Source: Opitutia bacterium (lineage in GTDB: Bacteria > Verrucomicrobiota > Verrucomicrobiia > Opitutales > Seribacteraceae). Taken from it: a DNA stretch of 36,916 nucleotides. Below the pieces are notes generated by a model. It saw only the letters and a program-made list of their open reading frames with translations. It had not been told where the DNA came from and did no database searches. The stretch spans positions 1-36,916 of the forward strand of contig PBSV01000066.1 in NCBI GenBank assembly GCA_002726435.1, given 5' to 3'. The position numbers were made by a program, and so were the translations under genes. Positions 8,368-17,007 of this stretch are shown here, piece by piece (position 1 is the first letter of the stretch; each line of letters starts with the position of its first letter).

Positions 8368-10077
8368 ATGTATAATCTCACGCGAATCATTCTGCTTTGC
8401 TTAGGCATGCAATTTCAATCTTTCGGCAGCCCCGACGACCGTATACCTTTTTACGAAGATTACCTGAAAAATGGTGACCTCGATGGATTTTTGAAAGTTG
8501 CGGAAGAATTTCTGGTTAAAAATCCAGATAGGGTTGAAGCTCCAAGACTTGCTTTTGATTTCCTCCTTGTAGCGAAGGCGGCACAGGACCTCGAAGCGAT
8601 TGACCTGGCAACCAGTTCCCTGCTCTTTCAATTTTCCAACAGCCTCCCCACTCTGCATCTGCTGAGTTCCTTTGAAAAAGGATCCCCCGCATTAGTGAAG
8701 TTACTCAAAAACAAAGTCGATAAAAGTGACCTAAAAACTAATAAATTTGCGGTGAATTTTTGTAGGGCGATTGTTCTAATTGCTCGCATTCAGGGGCCTG
8801 ATTTACTGAGGGACCCAGGCCTGCGTCTGCGGGCATATTTAATGGCAAAGAAAGCGGGAGTTGAATCAATCATCGAAAGCACGCAAAGTGCCCTTGCCAA
8901 AGGATCAACGGGAAACAATTCGACTGACAAGATTTTTTCCATTGTTTTATCCGATGCATCTGCGATGGAAAAAATTCCTCAGTTGTCTGATCTTTCGGGA
9001 AACGAGGTCAATTTTTGTCTATCCTACTATCTTTCGGAATTATCCGAGAAAGAAAGGGAATCTGAAAATATTAAAGCCATCCGTATCAAAAATGCTCTTT
9101 TTGGAGGCGAACGGAATTCTCGTTTTGCCAAGGAATTGATTAATTCACTACCCGCTAAATCGAGATCCAGTCCAAAATACCAAGTTCTACTCGCCCATGC
9201 CAAGTATATGGACGGTCAAAAAGATGAATGTATTCTTGGACTCAAGAAAATTTCGAAAAATTCTGATTGGGGAAAAACAGCCCGTCTCTATGCAGATGGG
9301 CTTGAATTTTCGGAGAATCGTAAAAAAATGCTTCTTGAAGCCCTTGGAAAAGCGATCGATAAGCTTGAGAAAGAAGGGGACACCTTTTTCATTGCTGCGA
9401 AATGGAAAAAAAAATCCGGTTCGGAAAAAACCAAGAATTTCAACCTCTATCTTGGAATCTCCAACTTTCTAAAACAATTTGAAATACAATTACATGCTGA
9501 CAAGAAACTTAAATTCTCTTACCGAACGAATAAAGATGAATCGGCCTTATTTCTGGATTCAGCCAATAAAATATTAGCCTTTGAAACTCCAGGGGCTATC
9601 CCCACGCCCAAAGTTTCTATTTTACGGGACGCAGAGTCAGGCTCCTTTAAATATAATTTTAACCTAAATTTCTCACCTTCTTTTGAGAGCTTACTTACAG
9701 AAGCCAAATCAATTTTACAAAATGCTTACATTGGAACGCCAACCGGTCGTGAAGTTCTGCTGACACACCTGCTTAGTCAAAAAGCAATCTGGCTTGGGGT
9801 TCCCACGCCAACACCGGAGGGAACATCGTTCCCGGTTCTGTCTCTCCAAGCCGACCGGTCAGAGCCCTTAAAATCCTCTCTGGTCTTTGATTTAACCGGC
9901 AATTTATCTTCTTTTCAAATCGACGGATTCGAAGTTACAAGGTTAAAAAAAGGCGATCAAAATCTTCTCTCCGAGCTACCCAAGTGGCCAAAATTAGAAA
10001 TTGAAACGGAAGAAAAATTCGACTTCAAACTTCTGATGAGCGTTCTCAGTGAAGCCACGACATTTGGAAATAAATAA
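8368..10077 (+). CDS. Exported protein of unknown function
   Basis: I do not recognise this 569-residue protein. It begins with a signal-peptide-like segment (MYNLTRIILLCLGMQFQSFGS), so it is probably exported. The first 350 or so residues are rich in helical, TPR-like stretches (for example FLKVAEEFLVKNPDRVEAPRL and YQVLLAHAKYMDGQKDECIL), which suggests a repeat-type scaffold. The last 200 residues look more beta-rich (SFKYNFNLNFSPSF, SLVFDLTGNLSSFQIDGFEV). No catalytic motif is visible. It lies between hemL and a secreted alpha/beta hydrolase that starts 24 bp downstream on the same strand, so it may share that transcript. A periplasmic structural or assembly role is a guess. Confidence 0.75.
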   Translation: MYNLTRIILLCLGMQFQSFGSPDDRIPFYEDYLKNGDLDGFLKVAEEFLVKNPDRVEAPRLAFDFLLVAKAAQDLEAIDLATSSLLFQFSNSLPTLHLLSSFEKGSPALVKLLKNKVDKSDLKTNKFAVNFCRAIVLIARIQGPDLLRDPGLRLRAYLMAKKAGVESIIESTQSALAKGSTGNNSTDKIFSIVLSDASAMEKIPQLSDLSGNEVNFCLSYYLSELSEKERESENIKAIRIKNALFGGERNSRFAKELINSLPAKSRSSPKYQVLLAHAKYMDGQKDECILGLKKISKNSDWGKTARLYADGLEFSENRKKMLLEALGKAIDKLEKEGDTFFIAAKWKKKSGSEKTKNFNLYLGISNFLKQFEIQLHADKKLKFSYRTNKDESALFLDSANKILAFETPGAIPTPKVSILRDAESGSFKYNFNLNFSPSFESLLTEAKSILQNAYIGTPTGREVLLTHLLSQKAIWLGVPTPTPEGTSFPVLSLQADRSEPLKSSLVFDLTGNLSSFQIDGFEVTRLKKGDQNLLSELPKWPKLEIETEEKFDFKLLMSVLSEATTFGNK

Positions 10078-10101
10078 CATAGTTTATTAAATAATGTCTT
10101 C

Positions 10102-11031
10102 ATGATTACGAAGATTACTTATCTTTTTATAATTGCACATCTTTCTGGAATCTATGCCCGTGCTGCTCCTAAGTTCGAGACTTTACTGATTAAAGATCTC
10201 CCTTATGCCGATTCAAACAATCCGAAACAAGAACTTGATCTTTTACTTCCTTTGGGCACAACAGGAAACTCCACCAAGCCTCTGGTCGTATGGATACATG
10301 GTGGTGGGTGGAAAAGTGGGGATCGAAAGAGCGGAATGCGTTCAAATCGTCTGCCCCAAATTGTAAGCACCGGAAAATTTATCGGTGCCTCCATTTCCTA
10401 CCGGTTGAGCGGGCAATCAAGATGGCCCGCCCAAATCCATGATTGCAAGGCTGCGATTCGATGGCTCCGGGGAAATGCATTAAAGTACGGCATCGATACC
10501 GAGCGAATTGCTGTTTGGGGTTCTTCTGCGGGAGGGCATTTGGCTGCAATGCTTGGACTTACCTCCGGAGTTCAGGAACTTGAGGGAGGGATCGGAAATC
10601 ATCGGATGCAATCCACTCGCATTCATGCGGTCGTAAATTACTACGGACCCAGTTCATTTCTTACCATGGACGATTTTCCCGGCAAGATCATCCATAATAG
10701 TTCACATTCTCCAGAAAGTATGCTTATTGGCGGGCCCGTTCAAAAAAGAAAGAAAATAGCGAGGCAAGCCTCACCCATCAGTCATGTGAGTCCCGATGAC
10801 TGCCCCCACTTACTCTTTCATGGAATTCAAGACCCACTGGTCCCTTCTAACCAATCTGAAATCCTTCGCCAATCACTCGCCAAGAATCGGGTAGCTCATG
10901 CATTAATTTCCGTACGACCGGGAAAACATTCCATGCCATCATCCTTTACTAATCAATTTGTCCTGCCCTTTCTCCTTCACCAATTCTTTGGAGTTGGAGA
11001 CTTTCCCAAAGATCAAGTCATTCAAAACTAA
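10102..11031 (+). CDS. Secreted alpha/beta hydrolase (BD-FAE / lipase-like esterase)
   Basis: The 309-residue product has a signal peptide (MITKITYLFIIAHLSGIYARA) and an alpha/beta-hydrolase domain of the hormone-sensitive-lipase/BD-FAE kind. The oxyanion-hole motif HGGGW is at 66-70. The nucleophile elbow GSSAGG gives S142, and the remaining triad members are likely D244 (HGIQDPLVPSN) and H276 (PGKHSMP). Such proteins de-esterify acetylated or feruloylated polysaccharides and other esters; in Verrucomicrobiota they are common among glycan-degrading exported enzymes. It follows the unknown exported protein by 24 bp and precedes a dioxygenase gene by 38 bp. The substrate cannot be read from the sequence. 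Confidence 0.9.
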   Translation: MITKITYLFIIAHLSGIYARAAPKFETLLIKDLPYADSNNPKQELDLLLPLGTTGNSTKPLVVWIHGGGWKSGDRKSGMRSNRLPQIVSTGKFIGASISYRLSGQSRWPAQIHDCKAAIRWLRGNALKYGIDTERIAVWGSSAGGHLAAMLGLTSGVQELEGGIGNHRMQSTRIHAVVNYYGPSSFLTMDDFPGKIIHNSSHSPESMLIGGPVQKRKKIARQASPISHVSPDDCPHLLFHGIQDPLVPSNQSEILRQSLAKNRVAHALISVRPGKHSMPSSFTNQFVLPFLLHQFFGVGDFPKDQVIQN

Positions 11032-11069
11032 AACCTGGACTTTCTTTTAGTGGGTTGAATAAAAAAATT

Positions 11070-11903
11070 ATGAATTCAAAGAAAGCAGAGAGCATCAGAA
11101 AAGAACTGGAAGAAAATTCAGGAATGATACTATTAAAAAATTTCTCTCAAGAATCCGTCCCAACTGATCCAATTTCCTGGTTCTTGGAATTCTCCAGGCA
11201 TATCGGAACTCCGGTTTCGCAAAGTGAAAAAGGAGAATTTATTTTAAGCATCCGCAACCTGGGCTTTGAAATCGACGACCCGCGAACACGTGGTCCAAAC
11301 ACCAATCGAAAATTGGGATTTCATACCGATCGATGCGATGTCATCGGATTTCTTTGTCTGCAGGAAGCAAAAAAAGGCGGAGAGAATCAAGTCGTAAAAA
11401 GTCAGGAAGTGGAGGCAATCATTCGCGTCGAGCGTCCGGACTTACATCAGACTTTATGCCTTCCATTCCCCTACAAAAGACATGTCGTGGACCAAGGCAA
11501 TCCACTGCCCTTTTGTATGCAACCTGTTTTTTCATGGAAAAAGAACTACTTCGCTTGTTCCTACTTAAGGGTTCTGATAGATCGTGCAGACGCCGATCCG
11601 GAATGCCCGAAACTTTCAGCCATCCAGAAGGAAGCGATTAATTTTTTTGATGAAGTATGCGGACGAAAGGAAATTCAGGATCGCTTTACCCTTTCTCGGG
11701 GGGATCTCCTCTTTCTTAATAACTGGACCACTCTGCACCGGCGAACTTCGTTTGAAGACTGGGAGGAGCCAGGACGAAAGCGCCACCTTCTTCGGGTCTG
11801 GCTTTCGATGCCTAATAGCCGTCCACTGGATGAGTCCTTTCGGCCAAACTTTGGAGCGGTCGAAGCGGGAGTTCTGCGTGGAGGAATGCCTCCAAGTAAA
11901 TGA
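11070..11903 (+). CDS. TauD/TfdA-like 2-oxoglutarate Fe(II) dioxygenase
   Basis: This protein belongs to the clavaminate synthase-like/TauD fold. The iron-binding facial triad can be placed as H85 and D87 (GFHTDRCD) and distal H222 (NNWTTLHRR), with R241 (HLLRVWLS) likely binding 2-oxoglutarate. Enzymes of this group hydroxylate small molecules, often releasing sulfite or another group. The frame is open from a TTG at 11055, but the ATG at 11070 is a better start, giving 277 residues. There is no signal peptide, so it is cytoplasmic. It is the third gene of a same-strand run after an exported hydrolase. The substrate is not evident; a taurine role is not supported by any neighbour. Confidence 0.85.
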   Translation: MNSKKAESIRKELEENSGMILLKNFSQESVPTDPISWFLEFSRHIGTPVSQSEKGEFILSIRNLGFEIDDPRTRGPNTNRKLGFHTDRCDVIGFLCLQEAKKGGENQVVKSQEVEAIIRVERPDLHQTLCLPFPYKRHVVDQGNPLPFCMQPVFSWKKNYFACSYLRVLIDRADADPECPKLSAIQKEAINFFDEVCGRKEIQDRFTLSRGDLLFLNNWTTLHRRTSFEDWEEPGRKRHLLRVWLSMPNSRPLDESFRPNFGAVEAGVLRGGMPPSK

Positions 11904-11975
11904 TTCAAAAAAAGGAATGTTCACCCTCACATCAAGCTTGCCTAGAATAGTAGTTGAGTGTGGTTTGGTGTGGTA

Positions 11976-13580
11976 ATGAAGCACCCTGTTTTATGCATTC
12001 CCCTACTTCTTTTATTACCTTTCTTAGTATTCAGTAAGAAGGAAATTGACTTTATTCCCGATCCATTTGACCCGACTGAATCAGATACTTTCAACCTTTT
12101 GGTTTGGGGAGGTGGATATTCCCCAAGCGGAAATCAACTCTCACTCGAAAGCAACATTCAATACTTTCGTAAAATACGTCCCATTCTCGGCCTTGAAAAT
12201 TCTTCCATGTGGACACTTTTTGCAGATGGTAAGGACCTCGCCAGAGACCTTCAATTCAACGACTCAAATCAACCAATCCCGCTCATCAATGAAATACTCT
12301 CCGAGCTTCTGGGTACCAGTGAAGATATAGGTAACCGCTACCGCAACAATCGACTTAACCCAGATGATAACTCCTCCAATGCCTCACTTTCGAATTGGTT
12401 GGGCAAAAGTACAAATCAGATAGGTCCAAGGACCAACCTTATTTACTTCACCGGTCATGGTGGTAAAGGAACTAAGAAACATCCCGAAAACACCCACGCA
12501 TGCCTCTGGAATAATCAAATCATCAAGGTATCCGAGCTTACTTCCAAACTCGATGAATTACCAGAAGACCAAGCCTGTATCATGGTAATGGTGCAATGTT
12601 ACAGCGGTGGTTTTGCCAACTTTATTTTTAATGACGGTAATTTCAGTAAGGGCCCCTCCGGTCATGCAAGAGCAGGTTTTTTTGCCACTACCTTCGACCG
12701 GGTTGCCGCTGGTTGTACTCCCGACATTCAAGAAGGAGACTACAAGGAATACAGCACACATTTCTGGGAAGCCCTCTGTGGTAAAAGTCGAACGGGGAAG
12801 AGCATTTTACGGCCCGACTACAATGGCAACGGGCGTACTTCATTGTCCGAGGCTCACGCCTATGTGGTAATCCACTCAGACACCATTGACCTGCCAATCA
12901 AGACCTCGGAAGTCTTCCTTCGAAACCTTTACCCCACTTCTCGCAAGGTGGAAAAAGAAAATAGGAATAAGAGTTTGGAATCCATGGAATATGGTCGATT
13001 GCTTGAGGTCGGCTCCTCTGAAAATCGTGCAGTCTTTATTCAACTCTCGAATCAAATCGGAATAGAAGAGGAATTCCCCTATACCCAAACCAAAAAGAAA
13101 ATCTCGGGTTGGAAATCTCAAAGAGAAAAAGTTGTCAAAGAGAAGAAGATACATTCAGACCGTCTTAAGAAATCAAAAGATTTGCTAAAAAAACGCATCA
13201 AAAAGGCCTATCCCGAATTACAAAACCCTTACCATCCTCTTGTCTTAAGCATTCTTAACGGCGAAGAAAAAGAATCATTAATCAGCTTGGTCAACCAAGA
13301 ATCGGAATGGAGAAATTATATAAGCACAAAGAAAAAAGTATCTTTAAGCGAAGCTCGTAGATTCGCTTTGGAAAAGAAAGAGGTGAAAGCAATGCGTTTG
13401 CTGAATTGTATGGAAACTATTTTCCTCGAAGATCAACTCTTCAGGGGTAAAGGAGTCGATTCAACCGAAGAAAATATAGATTCCGTGGAAACAGAAAAAA
13501 GGAACGAAGACAACATTGAGCTCTTACCCGCATATTACCGGGTTTTGGGGTTGGAAAATTCTTACCTTCCTGGTTCTTAA
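11976..13580 (+). CDS. Exported caspase/legumain-like cysteine peptidase (clan CD)
   Basis: With the ATG at 11976 (rather than a GTG at 11958) the product is 534 residues and starts with a clear signal peptide, MKHPVLCIPLLLLLPFLVFS. The central region has the two hallmarks of clan CD peptidases. A strand ending in His-Gly (LIYFTGHGG, H161) is followed 47 residues later by a strand ending in the nucleophile (MVMVQCYSGG, C208). The spacing resembles caspases and legumain (C13/C14). A DYNGNGRTSLSEA segment downstream of the active site looks like a calcium-binding loop. The C-terminal third is lysine/glutamate-rich and probably coiled coil (about 365-420). The gene ends 13 bp from the convergent gene at 13594. 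The fold call is good; the target is unknown. Confidence 0.8.
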   Translation: MKHPVLCIPLLLLLPFLVFSKKEIDFIPDPFDPTESDTFNLLVWGGGYSPSGNQLSLESNIQYFRKIRPILGLENSSMWTLFADGKDLARDLQFNDSNQPIPLINEILSELLGTSEDIGNRYRNNRLNPDDNSSNASLSNWLGKSTNQIGPRTNLIYFTGHGGKGTKKHPENTHACLWNNQIIKVSELTSKLDELPEDQACIMVMVQCYSGGFANFIFNDGNFSKGPSGHARAGFFATTFDRVAAGCTPDIQEGDYKEYSTHFWEALCGKSRTGKSILRPDYNGNGRTSLSEAHAYVVIHSDTIDLPIKTSEVFLRNLYPTSRKVEKENRNKSLESMEYGRLLEVGSSENRAVFIQLSNQIGIEEEFPYTQTKKKISGWKSQREKVVKEKKIHSDRLKKSKDLLKKRIKKAYPELQNPYHPLVLSILNGEEKESLISLVNQESEWRNYISTKKKVSLSEARRFALEKKEVKAMRLLNCMETIFLEDQLFRGKGVDSTEENIDSVETEKRNEDNIELLPAYYRVLGLENSYLPGS

Positions 13581-13593
13581 TTCAGGCCGATAC

Positions 13594-14145
13594 CTAAAAA
13601 CCTTTGCCTCTCAAGGCAGAATCAAGCTGTTTCTGAAATTCCGCGACATCTTCGTCCGACGGTTTGTATCCCTCATCTCCCCCTAAAAGTCCGAGCCTGC
13701 CGAACTGATCAAGGGTCCATTTTTTTTGCTGTCCATCTGAAAAAGTTACTGATCCACTTGCCATTGCACCCGGCGGGGTGACCGGATCGACTTCCACTGA
13801 TACTCCACCCTCTCCGACAAGTGGACTCTCGGGGGTAACTTCTCCCGTAACTCCCGCATTTGTATCCTGTGCAGAGTCATCTGCTTGCTTTGCTACTGGC
13901 TCTTCTTCATCCACTAAAGTCAGGTCTAAATCATCAACCAAAAAACGTACATCCATGTAAGTCATTACGATTCCAAAATCATCATCGATTTTCTTCTGGA
14001 CTTCCGATAAGCCCATGCCATCAGCCACCCACTTGGAAATTTCTCGCTTTTGCAACTCATCAGGTTGTCCCGGAACCGAATTGCCTTGGTTGACATCCTC
14101 GTTCGAACTTTCATTCGTAGAATCTGTTGAATCATTACTTATCAT
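13594..14145 (-). CDS. Acidic hypothetical protein downstream of dnaA
   Basis: I do not recognise a named family for this 183-residue protein. Residues 30-80 (ELQKREISKWVADGMGLSEV and onward to FLVDDLDLTLVDEE) look like a folded helical module with a helix-turn-helix flavour. It is followed by a long acidic, proline/glycine/valine-rich linker, then a compact C-terminal piece (SVTFSDGQQKKWTLDQFGR) ending ALRGKGF. It has no signal peptide or membrane segment. It lies 64 bp downstream of dnaA on the same strand and may be read from the dnaA transcript. A replication-linked role is only suggested by position. The ordered ends and normal codon use support a real gene. Confidence 0.72.
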   Translation of the reverse strand: MISNDSTDSTNESSNEDVNQGNSVPGQPDELQKREISKWVADGMGLSEVQKKIDDDFGIVMTYMDVRFLVDDLDLTLVDEEEPVAKQADDSAQDTNAGVTGEVTPESPLVGEGGVSVEVDPVTPPGAMASGSVTFSDGQQKKWTLDQFGRLGLLGGDEGYKPSDEDVAEFQKQLDSALRGKGF

Positions 14146-14209
14146 AGAGAAATAAGTAGTAACATTTTAATCAGCGATGACAAGGTTGGAACACAATGCC
14201 AATGGGGAA

Positions 14210-15598
14210 CTATTCCATCGACTGAGACAATTGCTCATTCAGGAATTCAACCGAATGTTTGATAGAGTTATCCTGGTCCATCATATTCTCAACTGTTTTG
14301 CATGCATGAATGACAGTGCCATGGTCACGACCTCCAAATGCTCCTCCAATCTCCTGCAATGAGTGTTCAGTCAGCAGTCGGGACAGATACATCGCAACTT
14401 GTCGGGGAAAAGCTATATTTGCGGGTCTTCTTCGCGATAGCATGTCGGCCATTCGCAAGTGGTAATAATCGACCACTTTTTTCTGGATTGTCTCAATGGT
14501 TATTCGACTAAGGTTTTCTTCCCGTAAAATATCGCGTAAGAGTCTTTGCACGGTGTCAAGGTCAGCCTTTTTTCGGGTCAGGCCGACATAACCGGCGACA
14601 CGCGTGAGTGCTCCCTCCATCCGACGAACATTGCGGGCGATATTTTTCGCCAAAAACTCAATGATTTCCGGTTCAACTGTAATTCCCATTGCATCTGCCT
14701 TCCGGGTAAGAATAGCCACACGGGTTTCCCAGTCCGGGGCTTGTATGTCTGCAACTAATCCCCATTGAAAACGTGAAAGGAGACGGCTTTCAATTTTGTC
14801 GATTTCACCTGCAGGTCGGTCACTCGTTAAAAAGATTTGACGCTGAGACTCATAAATATCGTTAAAAGTATGAAAAAATTCTTCTTGGATTCGTTCTTTG
14901 CCGGCTAAGAATTGAATATCATCGATCAATAAATAATCAACACTTCGGTAGCGTGAACGGAATTTAGTGAGCGTATTTTCTTGAATGGCTCGAATAAATT
15001 CATTGGTGAATTTTTCGCATGACACATAAGTGATCCGGCAGGATGGATTACGGTTTAATGCCTGGTGGGCAACTGCATGCATCAAGTGCGTCTTTCCCAG
15101 TCCTGTCTCGCCGTATAAAAATAGTGGATTGTATGCATGTGCTGGAGCGTTTGAAACTGCCACACACGCAGCATGGGCAAGTTCGCTGCCGGCTCCGACA
15201 ATGAAATTCGAAAAAGTATTCTTTGGATTAATCCCCAATGATCTTCCTTTGAGTGCAGGTCCTTTCATGCGGGATCCCGTGCTGACCTTCTTTGAAAGGT
15301 CAAAGCGGTCGCTGTTTTGCTTGTTGGCTTCTTCCTCGTTCAAATCACCGAGTAATTCAACGGTAAATGGATGCCCGACTAATCGATCAGCTTCTTGCCT
15401 GATAACATCCAAATAATTGTCTCTTATCCAAATGGCTGAAAATTCATTGGGAGTGATTAATTCACAGCCGTCTTCATCCAGATGACCAACACGCATGTTG
15501 TCGAACCAGACACGAAATGTATCTGCGGGGATGACTTCCAGGAGTTGCTCACGGAGAGAACTCCAAAATAATTCAGGGGATGTTAATTCAAGAGGCAT
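14210..15598 (-). CDS. dnaA: Chromosomal replication initiator protein DnaA
   Basis: DnaA binds DnaA boxes and opens the origin in an ATP-dependent way. The 462-residue protein shows the standard four parts: an N-terminal helicase-loading domain (MPLELTSPELFWSSL...), a variable linker (about 85-125), an AAA+ domain with Walker A GETGLGKT (163-170) and Walker B LLIDD (223-227), and a C-terminal DNA-binding domain with a helix-turn-helix and the signature GGRDHGTVIHAC. The ATG at 15598 matches the family start. A perfect DnaA box lies 17 bp upstream of the start, suggesting autoregulation. dnaN, recF and gyrB are not next to it in this window; hprK lies upstream instead. Confidence 0.98.
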   Translation of the reverse strand: MPLELTSPELFWSSLREQLLEVIPADTFRVWFDNMRVGHLDEDGCELITPNEFSAIWIRDNYLDVIRQEADRLVGHPFTVELLGDLNEEEANKQNSDRFDLSKKVSTGSRMKGPALKGRSLGINPKNTFSNFIVGAGSELAHAACVAVSNAPAHAYNPLFLYGETGLGKTHLMHAVAHQALNRNPSCRITYVSCEKFTNEFIRAIQENTLTKFRSRYRSVDYLLIDDIQFLAGKERIQEEFFHTFNDIYESQRQIFLTSDRPAGEIDKIESRLLSRFQWGLVADIQAPDWETRVAILTRKADAMGITVEPEIIEFLAKNIARNVRRMEGALTRVAGYVGLTRKKADLDTVQRLLRDILREENLSRITIETIQKKVVDYYHLRMADMLSRRRPANIAFPRQVAMYLSRLLTEHSLQEIGGAFGGRDHGTVIHACKTVENMMDQDNSIKHSVEFLNEQLSQSME

Positions 15599-15615
15599 GA
15601 GGGAATTAGGAAAAT

Positions 15616-15624
15616 TTATTCACA
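15616..15624 (+). promoter_or_regulatory. Perfect DnaA box
   Basis: TTATTCACA matches the consensus TTATNCACA exactly and lies 17 bp upstream of the dnaA start codon, within the 5' leader or promoter. This position fits DnaA autoregulation or an origin box. A perfect match arises by chance roughly once per 30 kb on two strands, so position is the main support. Confidence 0.55.
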
Positions 15625-15695
15625 GCCATTAAAACCGCCCGCAGGGAGCAATAAAAAAGGGTTTTTGGCAGTGTGGAACATTAGAAAAAAGTGAT

Positions 15696-15704
15696 TTATA
15701 AACA
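15696..15704 (+). promoter_or_regulatory. Weak DnaA box candidate
   Basis: TTATAAACA differs from TTATNCACA at one position (A for C at position 6). It lies in the same gap as the perfect box. One-mismatch sites are expected by chance in AT-rich DNA, so this is only supportive. Confidence 0.3.
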
Positions 15705-15887
15705 ATACTGAAAAAATCTGGTAAAATCCCCTTAGTAACTACCAATTAGAGATTTGTGTAAGAATAGAGGGATTTAATTATTGGGTTATAGTGTAGTGGT
15801 GGTACAAAAGGGATACAATATGTTTGAAGAAGATTCTCGATGAAACCAAGAAAAAAAATCAATCATGAGCGGAAACTTTCTCACAAG

Positions 15888-15896
15888 TTATTAACA
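15888..15896 (+). promoter_or_regulatory. Weak DnaA box candidate
   Basis: TTATTAACA differs from TTATNCACA at one position (A for C at position 6). It is followed within 25 bp by an AT-rich stretch that could act as an unwinding element if this is an origin. Alone it is weak evidence. Confidence 0.3.
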
Positions 15897-16024
15897 CTGT
15901 TTAGTCCATAAGTTTTCTGATATTTTTTTAGTTGCATACTCATGGAATTTTGCTCATCTGCGAAGCTTGCTGATTATTCGACACTTATAAAAAAGATTTG
16001 TTCCTAAAATCAGATAAAATAATC

Positions 16025-16993
16025 TCAGGAATTCATCTTTTTCAAAAGTTTTTCATTAAAATCAACTGCTGAATCATAATCAAATTGTCGGGCAGCTTCT
16101 ACCATCGCAGCAACTTCTACCAAACGTGCCATGTCACGGCCCGTGCGAACCGGGATTTCCATGTGCGGAATTGGAACGCCAAGAATATCAAAATATTTCC
16201 TCTCCAACCCGGTTCTCTCCAACTCATTGTCACTGGTCTCCTCCAGTAAAGTGACGACTAATTCGATTTTCTTTTCCAGTCTGACGAATCGAATTCCAAA
16301 TAATTTCTCAACATTTATGATTCCAATGCCACGGCATTCCATAAAACCTCGGCTGATGTCGTCGCAAAAACCAACGGGTGAGTGGTCGCTAAGAAGTTTA
16401 ACGCGCACGACATCATCAGCCACTAAACTATGCCCACGTTCAATCAAGGCTAGAGCGGCTTCACTTTTCCCTGCCCCACTGTCCCCCTTAATCAAGGTTC
16501 CGATTCCTCGAATTTCAATCAAAGTACCATGCAAGGATGTCCGGGGGGCAAAGCGCTCCTCAAGCAAGACAGTTACCTCGGTGGTGAATGCTTTGGAACT
16601 CAATGAAGTCCTAAAAAGAGGCACTCCGAATTCTTCGAGTACCTCAATCATTTCCGGAGTTGGTACTAAATTTCTTGAAACTACCACGCATGGAATCCTC
16701 TTGGATGCCATCGCCGACATTACATTTTTTCTTCTGGCCGAAGATTGCTCACGAAAAAATCCCATTTCCCCTGCTCCAAAAAGCTGAATTCTTTTGTGGG
16801 CAAAATATTTATAGTAGCCAGTCACTGCGAGGGCTGGACGATTCACGCTTTTTTCCCGAATCGTGCTTCGTGAAAGGGATCGTTTTGAGGTCACCAATCG
16901 GAGCTGGAGCTGCTCACCGTATGCTTGGAAAAATTCCTTTACCGCAATACTTTCGATAAGTTGTGGAGGATTTGCTTCGTTTCTTTTCATCAT
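16025..16993 (-). CDS. hprK: HPr kinase/phosphorylase
   Basis: HprK phosphorylates and dephosphorylates a serine on HPr to link carbon status to gene control or LPS/PTS regulation. The 322-residue length is typical. An N-terminal regulatory domain (about 1-140) precedes the catalytic domain, which has H155, the Walker A loop GDSGAGKS (170-177), VADD (about 191-194) and the family signature ECRGIGIINV (219-228). Cytoplasmic hexamer in known members. It lies 14 bp downstream of lptB on the same strand. HPr and other PTS genes are not in the window. Pairing of hprK with lpt genes recalls the proteobacterial lptA-lptB-rpoN-hprK order, but the genes between are missing here. Confidence 0.95.
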   Translation of the reverse strand: MMKRNEANPPQLIESIAVKEFFQAYGEQLQLRLVTSKRSLSRSTIREKSVNRPALAVTGYYKYFAHKRIQLFGAGEMGFFREQSSARRKNVMSAMASKRIPCVVVSRNLVPTPEMIEVLEEFGVPLFRTSLSSKAFTTEVTVLLEERFAPRTSLHGTLIEIRGIGTLIKGDSGAGKSEAALALIERGHSLVADDVVRVKLLSDHSPVGFCDDISRGFMECRGIGIINVEKLFGIRFVRLEKKIELVVTLLEETSDNELERTGLERKYFDILGVPIPHMEIPVRTGRDMARLVEVAAMVEAARQFDYDSAVDFNEKLLKKMNS

Positions 16994-17007
16994 TGGTAAA
17001 GTTTTGA

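Larger units (their letters stand above)
15599..16024. other. Gene-free AT-rich region upstream of dnaA, candidate oriC / dnaA control region
   Basis: This 426-bp gap between hprK and dnaA has no convincing ORF. It is AT-rich, with long A and T runs (for example around 15915-15930 and 15985-15995), and holds one perfect DnaA box (TTATTCACA, 15616-15624). Two one-mismatch boxes lie at 15696-15704 (TTATAAACA) and 15888-15896 (TTATTAACA). Gaps flanking dnaA are common sites of bacterial oriC. Here the box count is low and dnaN is absent, so it could equally be just the dnaA promoter. It must at least contain the dnaA promoter and the hprK transcript end. Confidence 0.45.

Noticed and set aside
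16131-16787. Plus-strand ORF of 218 codons
   Set aside because: It is antisense to hprK, whose family motifs are unambiguous; the plus-strand frame has a Ser/Lys-rich shadow composition.
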